In this document: positions 36,541-46,943 of the stretch, piece by piece
Position numbering within the stretch: position 1 is the first letter of the stretch
How the letters are laid out: every line of letters starts with the position of its first letter
NCBI GenBank assembly: GCA_963971225.1
Contig: OZ020269.1
Span: 100,193,905 to 100,257,904 of the forward strand
Direction of reading: 5' to 3'
Source: Melieria omissa
Taxonomy: Eukaryota > Arthropoda > Insecta > Diptera > Ulidiidae
Length of the DNA stretch: 64,000 bases
Made by a program: the position numbers and the translations under genes
The notes under the pieces: generated by a model
Seen by the model: only the letters and a program-made list of their open reading frames with translations
Database searches by the model: none
Told to the model about the DNA's origin: nothing

Positions 36541-37756
36541 GAACACAACAAAATAAAAAAAATAAAATATTTGTTGTTATTTTTCCAAGCACATTTTCTG
36601 TGTATTCCTAACAAACATTGAACTTTATGCGGCTTGTCAAAAAACAGTAGTCAAAACTCAGCTAATTTGTAGCTAATTTAATGTAATGTCAACTCATCAA
36701 ACAAATAGCATTTCCACTTACAGCTTAACTACTCCATTCCACTGCCACATAGTTGCCACACATCGCGAACCAACCAACCAACATTGTATAAGTTAACTTG
36801 TGCATTGTAAGTACGACAAGTAGTGTTAATAGCGTCATAAGTATTTGGCTATTTGGCTGTGTTTGCATATTAATTTATAGCTGGCTGGCTGCGTAAGAGC
36901 GCTCAAGTGTCTCGAAAACAAATGATAACAATGGCGCACCCCAATAGTTAGGTTAGGTGCACTCGAAAGGCCGCTAGGCCACTAAAATGATGAAATACTT
37001 TGTCACGTTTCTAACAAATAGTGTGACTGAGTTTTTATCAGAGTGACAGCGCTACACTGTAAACAATATTTGTGGGAGATGCATTTACTTCAAAATTTAA
37101 TTTTTAAATTTTTTTTTCAAAAAAGTCAGTTCTAAATAAGAGCTTTGAAATTGATAACAAAAAGATTATAAAAAAATACAATACTTAGAAAAGGAATTCC
37201 AAAGTTGTTTTAAAACTAATGTGGAAGTTGAAAACTCAGGCTATGAGAACCAGAAATAGTGTTTAATTCTGAAAGCTTTCTCACCAAAGAAGTATTCAAG
37301 GTTTAGTTAAATCTACTGAAACAAATGACGAACAATTCGTAGTTACCGAGGACCCGAGAAAGAACGTTAATGTTAATAAGATTCAGAAGATAAGAACAAT
37401 CAACAGATCCTTTAATAACATCATGAACAAACAGCAAAGATTGAAAAGTTCTTCTGATTTCAAGTGACTACAGGTTTATGCAAAAACAACGCCAGATTTA
37501 CGAAATGAAAAGAAATGGGATCGGAAAACTTTAAAGAAAGAGGATCAAAGTTCACGAAGTTTTATTTTAATACTGTTGCAGTGAGAGGTACCATTTCTAC
37601 TGCAACCGTATATCTTAGCGACTTTTCAAATTTTCAATTTTTAAAGATTTTTAAATTTTTTGCCAACAGAAATTTCAATTCTAACTTGAACCCACTAGTT
37701 CCGAAATGGTTGTATTTTTCTAAGAAAATATTCAGTACTTATATTTACTAGTTTTA
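36541..37756. other. Non-coding DNA with a dispersed repeat
   Basis: 36720-36960 is GC-richer and includes GTTAGGTTAGGTG. About 37275-37410 resembles 40008-40130 (TTCTCACC, TTCAAAG-TTAGTTA, GACGAACAA-TCGTA in the same order), so the two are copies of one unclassified repeat. No gene. Confidence 0.5.
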
Positions 37757-37930
37757 TTGGGATCGTCGGAGAAGAAGGAGTTCATGTCTCCGTTGGAAGG
37801 ACCAACTTAAGGTCATCGTATCATCTCTTGGTGGAACCAACTATAATAAATGTCAAGCAAAGACGTCTAGAGAGAACTTTTCCTACAAGCTGTAACCCGG
37901 TAATGGTTTTTTAAGTAATGTAAGTAAGTA
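37757..37930 (+). pseudogene. LINE C-terminal tail and 3' end relic
   Basis: A plus-strand frame reads LRWKDQLKVIVSSLGGTNY, matching the RW-D-v---L-SLGVTNW block at the C-terminus of insect LINE polyproteins. It ends NFSYKL then a stop, followed by GTAACCCGGTAATGG and a TAAGTAATGTAAGTAAGTA tail. The same tail follows the LINE at 46790-49545, so both are one family. No upstream coding survives. Confidence 0.7.
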
Positions 37931-39029
37931 GTTTGCAGATACAAATCAAGCACACAAATCAGTTTTACGAAGATCTGGTAAGCTTGGATCAAATTGTTTA
38001 AAGACCATTTGAACCATGTAATATCACAATGGGTATTGATATAAAATTTAGTTATAAGCATCATTAATTTTTTTTTTTATTATACTATAAAAATTGTTTT
38101 TATTCCTCACTCTTAACATGCTCCTTTAGTTTTAAAGTAAAATTTATGCTTCTTGATAAATGTTTCCGAGGAGAGAAAAAGTTTGTTATTTATTATTTTT
38201 GTAAAATTTTTTCCTATGTAACTTTGTTACGTGTCATTTGTCATTGTTATTTCGAATTGAATTGTGTGTATGTTTTTTATTTTTTCCTTCTCTTTTCAAC
38301 TTTGGTAATAGACAAACAATGTAAATGACCACACAACGTACTGAAAGTGGGCTACTAAATGATTAGCATACATTTAAAGGCAACAACAACAACACACACG
38401 TACACTTCATAGTCAACAATAATGGAATTTTTATGTAGCCCATAAGATTGTGTAATTAATTTGAACACTGTTTGCATGGACTAATGTAATTCGCATTCAA
38501 TCAAAGTGCATTGAAAATGCGTTCAGACAAAAATTTGTTAGTTTTTTTTTAATTCTTCTGAGATTTATTTAATGCAAATCGATGGATCAGAAAGAAATCA
38601 TTTTATGTTTTATATACAATTTTTTATATTACATAAATTATGATAAAGTGGCATTCAAGCAAACTATGATACATTCAAAATACATTAAAAAAATTGTTTC
38701 AATTAAAAAAATTCATTCAATAAAAAAAATTGTTTCAATTTTTTTAATCCATTTCAATGCTTTTTTTAATTTTGTAAAAAAGATTTATTTACTTAAAATT
38801 TTTTTTAAATTAATTTTTTTATTATTAAAATTTTTTCAACGAATTGTTTAAAATTTTCTTTATATTTTACATTTTCTAAGTGCAAATCAGCGGTTCAGAA
38901 ATAAATCATAATTTTCGGAACATTTTTTTATTGGCACACAAGGTAAGCTTTACAGGTATATAAGATAGGTTTCCAATCACACATTAGGACCCCGGGTCCC
39001 CATTTACGACGAGTATTAAACATAAACCT
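37931..39029. other. Non-coding AT-rich DNA
   Basis: Nothing recognised. 38640-38880 contains repeated AATTGTTTCAATTAAAAAAATT phrases from local slippage. Confidence 0.45.
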
Positions 39030-39149
39030 TTAGTTAGGTTAGTCAGGAACCCGCACGAGTTGAGATTCCCTAGCTGATCTCACCCTGGCCAGCTCACCAA
39101 CAAACTCATTCCCTTGGATGTTTGCATCACTTTGTATCCAGGAAATTAT
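39030..39149 (-). pseudogene. LINE RNase H relic, downstream half
   Basis: The minus strand reads ISWIQSDANIQGNEFVGELA then RVRSARESQLV, the counterpart of the W-PGH--I-GNE-AD-LAR-G block of LINE RNase H. The PGH is lost (IQSD). The reading continues upstream at 39569-39690 beyond the SINE, which split this copy. Confidence 0.65.
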
Positions 39150-39568
39150 GGATGGATGGATGGATGGATGGATGGATGCGAGGGTGGGCAGGAAGGCTAC
39201 AATCCTTCCATAGCACTCAGTCCATTTCAGACCACTGTACTATACCCATGGGGGACAGGGAAGCAAAATGAGAGTAATATCTCATATTTCACCCATTTTT
39301 GAAATGCGTATGCAACACTGTCTTTCCAGCATATGTTACAGGGGAGGGGACCTACAGTTTAACGCCGAATTCGAACGGCGATTGGCAGTTTTTCGTTCAT
39401 ACTTGGAGGTTTTGCCATTGCCTGCCTGTGCGATTCTTGTAATTCTCATCTGCTTCATGTGGATAGCGATAGAAGTAAACGAGTTTTTCACCAGCCCGAG
39501 CCAGGAATCGAACATGGAGCCTTCGGTATGAGAAACCAACGCGCTACCCGCTGGACTATCGAGGCCGA
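39150..39568 (-). mobile_element. tRNA-Met-derived SINE with (ATCC)n tail
   Basis: Flanked by 12-bp direct repeats CCAGGAAATTAT (39138-39149) and CCAGGAAATGAT (39569-39580), 11 of 12 matching. The minus-strand head starts near 39566: GGCCTCGATAGTCCAGCGGG (A box), CAT in the anticodon position (TTCTCATACC) and TGTTCGATTCC (B box). The body shares CCTACAGTTTAACGCCG and CGAACGGC with the SINE at 3997-4345. The plus-strand (GGAT)n at 39149-39178 is the 3' tail on the sense strand. It would be transcribed by Pol III and rely on a LINE for retroposition. Confidence 0.85.
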
Positions 39569-39690
39569 CCAGGAAATGATAAAGTTCACCTTACAGCCCA
39601 CCGATCCTTATATAGCCAGCAAAACCTTATAGTCCCTAACAAATTTGGATTTAACTAAAGATATAATGAATGCCTTAATGTATCTTAGGA
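39569..39690 (-). pseudogene. LINE RNase H relic, upstream half
   Basis: The minus strand reads IKAFIISLVKSKFVRDYKVL, a stop, then GCKVNFIISW running into 39149. This fits the KAL---N--SRLV--C---L------V---WVPGH order of the jockey-like RNase H. Removing the SINE and one target copy restores collinearity, which supports both calls. Confidence 0.62.
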
Positions 39691-41334
39691 GACTTTTCCT
39701 AATTGCAAAAACTTCCGCTTAAAAGACACTACAGAGATCTGTTAGATGAAAGGCTTATTTTACTACCAAATCTCTGGGGTAGTTCCTCCTCCAACCCCAC
39801 AGTTCAGTTTTGAACCGTCCCGAGATTTCTACCTTCGTAAACCGTTTCCACACTGTTCCGGAAGAAAAAAGCGTTAACATCAAAGTTGGCATCCTTTGTG
39901 GTCATATGGCTGTTGGAAAAGAATGGTTATATCTTATCCCGTACTACTGGCTGTAGGAGAATCTTGCAAGCTTTTCTTGACTGAGATCTTGTTGAAATCA
40001 GATAGAGTTCTCACCATGAGATTATTCAAAGCATAGTTAGATCTGCAGGGGCCTATGACGAACAAATCGTAATGATGAAATATGCTGCCGGGAACATTGA
40101 ATGAATTTGACTCAGAAGGTTAGGACAGTCAACAGATTGAAAGACTACTACTACAAAAGTTTGAAAGATTAAACGCTTTTTCTACTACCAGTTTAGATCT
40201 CTGGGGTAGTCACTCCTCCAACCCATAGTTTCCACTCTGTTCCGAAAGGGAAAGACGTGGTCAGCTTAACAACAAAGTTGGCATTATTTTGATGGGTAGT
40301 CCCATACCCATCCCTCGCTTAAGTCCACTGGAGCTTCACTAGAATGCTGTAAGTTTATTTTTTCGGTCGGAATCTTGCAGGACCTTTGAATCTTAAAAAC
40401 ATTTACAATAAAACATTTTTTTAAGCGTTTTCGAAAATTCTTTGTAGCTCATTTTATCTAAACAATCCAACAACAAATTTCTGCTAATTTGAAATGCCTT
40501 AAAATAATTATTTTTTTTTTTATTTTTCCAACAATCATCCTAAATGCAAAAAATGTTTATTATTTTCAAAAATTTCAACCCAAGTAAAAGCTTACTTGTT
40601 TCAAACAAAACAACAACAATCAACTGAAAATTGCTACAAATGTATCTCAAGTGTATGAAAGTGCGTGTGGCATCTTTCAGCACGAACTAGTCGAACATTT
40701 TCTAAAAATATTCTCTGCAATATTTAAACAATTTTACATTTGGTTGCCAAAACATTTTCGCTCAATATTCATATAGTCAATTGGCAATAAATGGCTTTTT
40801 TTTGTTAACTTAAAAATTCCTCATCATTAAAAAAGTTTATCTTATTTTTGGTTTAGTTTTTTGTTTATTTTAAAATGTTTATGTTTTTTTTTAACAAATT
40901 TACTGTATAAAGTTTTTGTATTGAAACATTGTTGGCTTTTCTTGCTATATTTATAAAAGTTTCTGTGATTTTCCGCGGCAGCTAAATAAACATTTCTAGA
41001 ACATTGACTTCTTGGCATCCGTCATATATCACTTGTCGGTTTGTTCACTTTTGTGCTGAATTTTGATTTATTCTGGCACCACGAACGTCACTACTTGTCT
41101 GCCGGTGCGTGTGAGCTCAATTCGTTGGTTCAGCGAGCGTGTGACACACAATTGGGATTTTTTAATAGATTTTTTGGGTGAAAGTTTGACGCATCAGAAG
41201 TTTTCTATTCTAATTTTGAATATCTAACAGTTTGAATGAAATTTTTTTATGGTTAAAGTAAAGTTTTGAGTGATATTTTTTACTCTTTTGGAGTCAGAAA
41301 TGCTATGAAAATATTGTTATCTTTTTTTTAGAGA
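39691..41334. other. Non-coding DNA with a two-copy dispersed repeat
   Basis: CTCTGGGGTAGTTCCTCCTCCAACCC near 39770 recurs about 425 bp later near 40195, each followed by a CACTGTTCCG-AA-GAAA and AACATCAAAGTTGGCAT block. 40008-40130 resembles 37275-37410. No gene. Confidence 0.5.
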
Positions 41335-42080
41335 AAACCTGCATCATTCACTTCCGGAGTTAAATATGTTTGGGAAGGAGAGATTATTGCGGAAATCATA
41401 ACATTAAAGGTGTTTTTGTGTTTATGTGCCAACAAAAGAGATTCATGAGATTTTTACTTACTTTACTTTTTTCACTTTACTACAAACCAGCCAAAGAGAT
41501 TTAAACTTTTCATTCAATAAAAAATTCTTAAATTCTTGAAAATATTTATTATTAAACTCTATGCCTGAAATATGAACATTTTTTAAAAAAAATTTTGGGA
41601 ATTCTGCGTTGGATCCAGTAATAAAATTGTGAGCTAAGGCTGCCTTTGTAAATCGTTTCAATATTTGTTTTTAATTCCTTTATTTTAGATTCTTTTTTAA
41701 GTTAAGTTAAGTTTTTTTTTAGGAAAAATCTTCGCCATTTGCTTTTGGGTTCAATATTTTCTTAAAAGAAAACATTATTGCGGAAATCATTATTCAAACA
41801 AATATTCTTTTTGTTTATGGTTCAACAAAAGAGATTAATAAAATTTTAGTTTCAGTCATTACTACAAACCAGCCCAAAAGATTTGAACTTTTTATTCAAT
41901 CAAAAATTCTAAAATTCTTGAAAATATTTTATTTTTCTATGCCTCTATGCCTGAAATATGAACATTTTGGAAGAAATTTGTTTGAATTTTGCTTTGGTAT
42001 TTCCAGGATCTAGTAATGAAAATTTGAGCTAAAGCAATTTTTTTAGATCACACGGTTTAGTGTTTGTCTTACAAGATGCG
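41335..42080. repeat. Two-copy tandem duplication, about 388 bp
   Basis: ATTATTGCGGAAATCAT (near 41384 and 41774), ACTACAAACCAGCC and CTATGCCTGAAATATGAACATTTT (near 41560 and 41948) recur in the same order, offset by about 388 bp. The copies are clearly diverged. No coding. Confidence 0.8.
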
Positions 42081-42241
42081 TTCCAAAGTAAAGGTAACGT
42101 TTGAAAAAATACATTTTTTAGTGATGAAATGTGCATTCATTTCTAATTTTCAGTCAAAATTTCAGAACATTTGGTTCACTGAGAGCAAAGTTATAGCGTC
42201 TGAAGTGAAAGCATGTTTGGGTCATTGGTATAAAAATTAGC

Positions 42242-42860
42242 ATTGAACAAAGAGCCACTGTTCAATTTTGCTTTAAGCCTCTAAAAACCTTTAACGAAAC
42301 ATTTCCATTGATGAACCAAGTTTATGGAGATGATTGTTGAATACGTGGCAGAGTTGATATGTGTAAGTGGCATACGGGATTTAAAAACGATCGTGAAAAC
42401 AAACAAGATGACCAAAATGTTGACCAACTGATTCCAATGATAACTGCTGATTCCAGCGAAACTATGCATGGATTCATGAAAGATTAGTTAAAAACTTTAT
42501 TTAAACTCTTGAAATTTAAGTAATTTCATAACAATTTATGGCATTTTAACTGAACATTCCATACACGGAAAGGTTTTTCCACGCAAATTGGCTGATGACC
42601 AAAAATTACTTTGCCCGATCGACACTTGCAATACATTTTTTTTTTTAAATGCATTTTAAGCCATTAACCACTCCTCGTATTTGCCTTATTTCACATCGTG
42701 CAACTTCTACCTTTTCGGAAAAATGTATTTTTCAATGAAAGAAAAGCATTTTGACAACGTAGAAGCCATTCAAAAGGCTTGTGCCGAGATCCTGAAGAAC
42801 ATCTCAGCAAAGAACTTTGAACTCTTTCTATTTTATCTAAAATGTGAATAATGACAATGA
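42242..42860 (+). pseudogene. Decayed mariner transposase, N- and C-terminal pieces
   Basis: The plus strand from 42242 reads IEQRATVQFCFKPLKTFNET then MNQVYGDD, a stop, and WHTGFKNDRENKQDD, matching the mariner N-terminus (E-R--IKFC-KL-KT--ET---L-Q-YGD---S---V-EW---FK-GRE---DD). After a gap, 42705-42850 reads FYLFGKMYFSMKEKHFDNVE then AIQKACAEILKNI, the segment after the last catalytic Asp. The catalytic core is essentially gone. No terminal repeats were found. Strand and order are consistent with one truncated element. Confidence 0.75.
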
Positions 42861-43045
42861 AGCTTACGAATAACAATTTTCTGTTGAATATAAAAAGATT
42901 CAAACGTTTTAAGAACATAGAACCCACCCAAAAGGCTTGTATCGACTCCTGAAGGACATTGCGGCAAAGATATTTAAACTCATTTTATTTTATCTAAGAT
43001 TTAAAAATAGCCATGAAGCTTACGAATAACAATCTTTTGCCTAAT
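42760..43045. repeat. 165-bp partial tandem duplication of the mariner end
   Basis: AAAAGGCTTGT...CCTGAAG-ACAT...GCAAAGA...ATTTTATCTAA...ATGAAGCTTACGAATAACAAT occurs from about 42770 and again from about 42937. The duplication came after the mariner insertion. Confidence 0.8.
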
Positions 43046-45448
43046 ATATAAGATTTAAAAGTAGTTAAATTAAATAGAATAAATAGTTAACATAAAACGC
43101 TCAAAAATAACTCTGAATTTTTAGTTTTTAATATAATTTTGTCTACTTGCGTCTCGCACAGAAGTTGCTACTCCGAGAGTTGCTACTCTGCAGCATCAGC
43201 ATCAAACATTCTTCAGCCAACTTTCGCTCATAGATCAACGCCAACGCGTCGACTCGCTACGGCAATGACGGGTTAATACCGCAACTTACATAAATTACTT
43301 TCGCAACACACGCAATTGCAAGTAAGCAGACACAAATTTATTGCATGCGATCATTATCGCATATTAGAAAAAAAAATTTATCTATAGTATACTTTTTGTT
43401 GTTGTTCTTGTTGCGTCTTGGCCTAATGTGCAGCAACGCCAATTTTACGCAATAAAAAATGTTGTGCTGCAACGAAACCAAGTGCGAACTAAAGCAAAAA
43501 CAAAATTCGACTTGACCATAAGATAAATGCAGCAAATGCCGCAAGCGACTGCCATGCAACATGCAACAAATGGCATACAATTTTGTTTTACTATATGCAA
43601 TATAACTTACGATCAAGGCCAGAGTTGCAGCGAGAGAGAGACACGTACAAAAAAGATTCAAGAATTCAAAGATTCAAGAATCAAGAAGATTCAGAATCAA
43701 ATTGTTAGATTAGGTTAGGTTGGTTGATTGGTTGGTTAGGTTAGGTTGCAGTGGAGTGACAGACTTTGTGCATATGAAAGCTCAGGGAAACACAAAATGA
43801 TGTCTCATTGTGATATCACATTATGTTCTGTTCAGATTCAAACGTTCAGCATAGAAAGTCCGTCACTCAAACCTAACCTAATCAATGCCATAAAAATCAT
43901 CTCGGATTATCTTCATTCGCTTCTAGTTTGAGTACACCAATTAAATTCTCCCAGTGTAATTTTTTTCTTAGCCGAGTGCAGCACAATTATTGCATGACTT
44001 CATACTCGTCGAGGCTCCAAGTTGCATAGCAAAATCTTAACATTTTTCTGCAATTTTTGATTTTATGATAACATTTTATTTATAGCAAAATCAATCAAAA
44101 ACATTTGGTATGCCTACAGTCTAAAGATTTTAATATTTTTTTATGATTATTACAAACACTTAATGTTGTTGGTGTTGTTTTTGCTGTTGTAGAAAAACTA
44201 TTTCAAGACAACGTAAATTTAGTTAATCACTCACACAGCCAACAACATTAAAGTGCAAAAATAATTGAAAGCCAATAAAAGTGAGCGCGCAAATCGACAA
44301 GTTATAACAACAACAACAACAACAAAACAGCGCAACACATTTTTACGTCTGAGAAAATTATAGGAACTAACACTGCCGCTGCAATGTTGCAACACGCAGT
44401 CAGTAATCTTCATTGTTGTTTGCATGTTTTTTTTGTTTTATTGTTATTGTTTTTTCCCTTTGGAGGAAGCACAGTCATTATAGACATCGGTGTTGTTTTT
44501 GTTGTACTGTCGCTGCTTTGATGAAACAATAAATTTCCAATTTGCCCTCAGGCTACTGCACAGCGTGATAGTCTGAGCATGTGTGTGTATGTGTGTGTCT
44601 GTATGTGTGTTGATGCATATGTGAAGATGCGCATGCTTCAGCGCGTATTTTCCACTTAAGTGGCAAGAAAATTGCGCCCCCTCCCACTTCTCGCTAGCGG
44701 CCAATCATTATGTGAAGTCATTTGTGCGGCGCTTTGAGGAAATTACGTCCAACTATGAACGCATTGGTGATTGCTCCGATGATCGGTTGTTCGGTTGATT
44801 GTTTTGGCATTAAGGCTTACAGAGTAATTTTCTTTTGACCCAAAGCATAAGTTTCACACACGAATGTAATGGACACAAGGTTTGACAAAAGTGGGTTTCA
44901 ACCTCTTCAAAAATGATTTGATCGAATGATCGAAATTTTCAACCGGCTTTTCTTCGTAACTCATCTTTTTAGAAATATTTTGTATTTATATGAAATCAAT
45001 GCCCATGCATTTCTAAATTAAGAACTTTTGTGTAAGACATAATTGTCCTTTGAGTGTCATCGATCAGATATAGAATATGTGTTAGATCCACAGGATTTAC
45101 ATCGCTGGCAAATCTCAGAACGTTTAAAAGAAAATTTCTCCTAGTTTATATAAAGTTGATTTCCTCTACTGAAGCAGATATCCTTATTCTTTATCCTTCA
45201 CTCAAGCGAACAAGGCGAAACAAATGACTATGCATAGATCAAACTAGCTAGAAAAACTGTCATCCAGCATCACAAGAACATTGCTTGGGTAAAGCCCCCA
45301 AAAACGCAAATTTCTTGGACCATCGATACTACGATCAAAAAATACTTGAAAGATATCGATTCTACGTGAATTCTACTAGCCGCGGTCAACATCACATGGA
45401 ACATCACAAAAAAAGCATGAAATCGGGTCAGAACAGAAGAGATAATAT
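43046..45448. other. Non-coding DNA
   Basis: No gene supported. 43140-43640 and 44200-44780 are GC-richer with CAACAA and (TG)n runs. A GTTAGGTTAGGTT cluster lies at 43707-43750. Frames here are compositional. Confidence 0.45.
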
Positions 45449-45875
45449 TGTAACGATGAGCCAGTCTGTCGCGGTGCAAAGCAACCCTGCCGCTACGTGC
45501 CGTGCCATAACCCAATCTGGCAACGACGGCCGCGATAGTAACTTTTAGTCCAACCTGGCAACGATGGTCGCGGTCATCAGGGAAACTTCTAGTCCAATCT
45601 GGCAACGTGCGAGAACGATCTGCGCGACGGCCGGACAGAGTATAAAAGGTGGCCAGATGCGGTGCAGCGAGTCGGTCTGGTTTTGACAAGTGAAGTTGCC
45701 ACACGGAATAATCAAGCAAATACTTAAGTGTACGAACAGTAAAGTGTAAACTGTGAATAATAAAGTTACTGTTGGTGTATTTTATTGTCTGCGTTTAAGA
45801 AACTGACTGTGTTTTATTTTCAAATCACACAATCCAGAGATACGTGACAGCCCACTAGACTTAATATTCGTAACA
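45449..45875 (+). mobile_element. Solo LTR, Ty3/Gypsy-like
   Basis: Starts TGTAACG and ends CGTAACA, flanked by the 4-bp duplication ATAT (45445-45448 and 45876-45879), as in Ty3/Gypsy elements. The U3 part has three diverged repeats of a CCAATCTGGCAACGA-GG-CGCG phrase (45512-45620). A TATA box TATAAAAGG lies at 45641-45649 and AATAAA at 45759-45764, so transcription is plus-strand. No gag/pol sequence or second LTR is nearby, so the interior was lost by LTR-LTR recombination. The 149-codon frame on the other strand is an artefact. Confidence 0.85.
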
Positions 45876-46239
45876 ATATTAAGTTTATTTAAGTTAATTA
45901 AGTTTATTTAATTTACAGTATTTTGTGTTGGCAATGTCTACTGAACTTTTTGTTGTACTATCTTCAAAGTTAGTTTTATTGCCATCGGCGTTTCATATAT
46001 TTAAAATTCAGATCTTTTTCACCCTGAATAAGGGATCAAACTTATTTTTGAATCATACGGTGCATTAAAATATTGAAATTGCATTCCCTGAAAAGTTATT
46101 GATTTATAGCCATAAACCACTGCCAGAAGTTTTCTTCCAAGATTAGATTAGTATCCTAAGTTTGGATTCGATATATCGATTTTTTTAAAGTCACGGCGAT
46201 CTATTATGATCTATTGGCTCAAAAGACAAGAACTATCTC

Positions 46240-46789
46240 ATCTATAGAACATGCTACATTCTTATTGTCCATTTCTACGTTCACTATTGATTCTTAAGTC
46301 TGGTGAACCAAAACAATCCGAAGTGTCCCTTCCTCGAACGTTTCAACGAGTACGACTGCAGTTATGCCTGATCGCACGGCCTGGTGGGTTCTATCCGTTC
46401 TCGTCTGACAAAACGCACCCCCGTTCGGTTCTTCAAAATCTTCAACCCGGCTCAACAGCTCGGCGAAGGCAGATATTCAGGACGGTTGAGACCCATTTCT
46501 GGTACTTCTACCTCAAGCATCATCGGTTTTCCCTTATCTTGGGGTTTCGTCCCCTCACTGCCCAGAAGTAGGATAATGAGTTTGGGGTCCGCATTGTCCC
46601 CAATACAGAGCCAACCGTTCGCTTCCATCAATTCGGCTCAATAACTCGGCGAAGCTAGATTTTCGGGTTGGTTTGTTGCTTCTTCCCCCAAAAAAAATCG
46701 GGCTTCCCTTAAATTGGGGTTAAGCCCTCTCACTACTCAGAGGTGGTATTGTGAGCTTGAATTACGCATTGTCTCCAGCAGAAGCATGG
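46240..46789. other. Two-copy repeat, unclassified
   Basis: GGCTCAACAGCTCGGCGAAG (46450) and GGCTCAATAACTCGGCGAAG (46635), with TATCTTGGGGTTTCGTCCCCTCAC and AAATTGGGGTTAAGCCCTCTCAC in each, form a duplication of about 185 bp. Probably part of an old transposon. Confidence 0.5.
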
Positions 46790-46943
46790 ATACATCCGCT
46801 CTTTGGGGTTTTCGAAAAAAATGTTTTACTTCGCAAAATCTTCGGCCCAACGAGCTGTATAAGCTGCATAAGGACATGGATGTAGTACATCGAATTGACA
46901 TCCAGCGGCGACGGTGGCTTGGCCATCTCTGCTGTATGGACGG
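46790..46943 (+). pseudogene. LINE C-terminal tail relic, left part
   Basis: The frame reads NELYKLHKDMDVVHRIDIQR then RRWLGHLCCMDG, the ELYEL---D-V-RI--QRLRWLGH--RM block of insect LINE polyproteins. It breaks exactly at the transposon at 46944 and resumes at 49338. Confidence 0.8.

Noticed and set aside
36012..36614. Minus-strand Phe/Tyr/Leu ORFs
   Set aside because: Direct product of the (AAAAT)n run.
43707..43750. TTAGGTTAGG runs as telomere repeats
   Set aside because: Short, degenerate and interspersed; flies lack canonical TTAGG telomeres, so treated as a common interspersed motif.
45270..45719. 149-codon minus-strand ORF
   Set aside because: It overlaps the U3/R part of a plus-strand solo LTR and shows no motif; antisense shadow.
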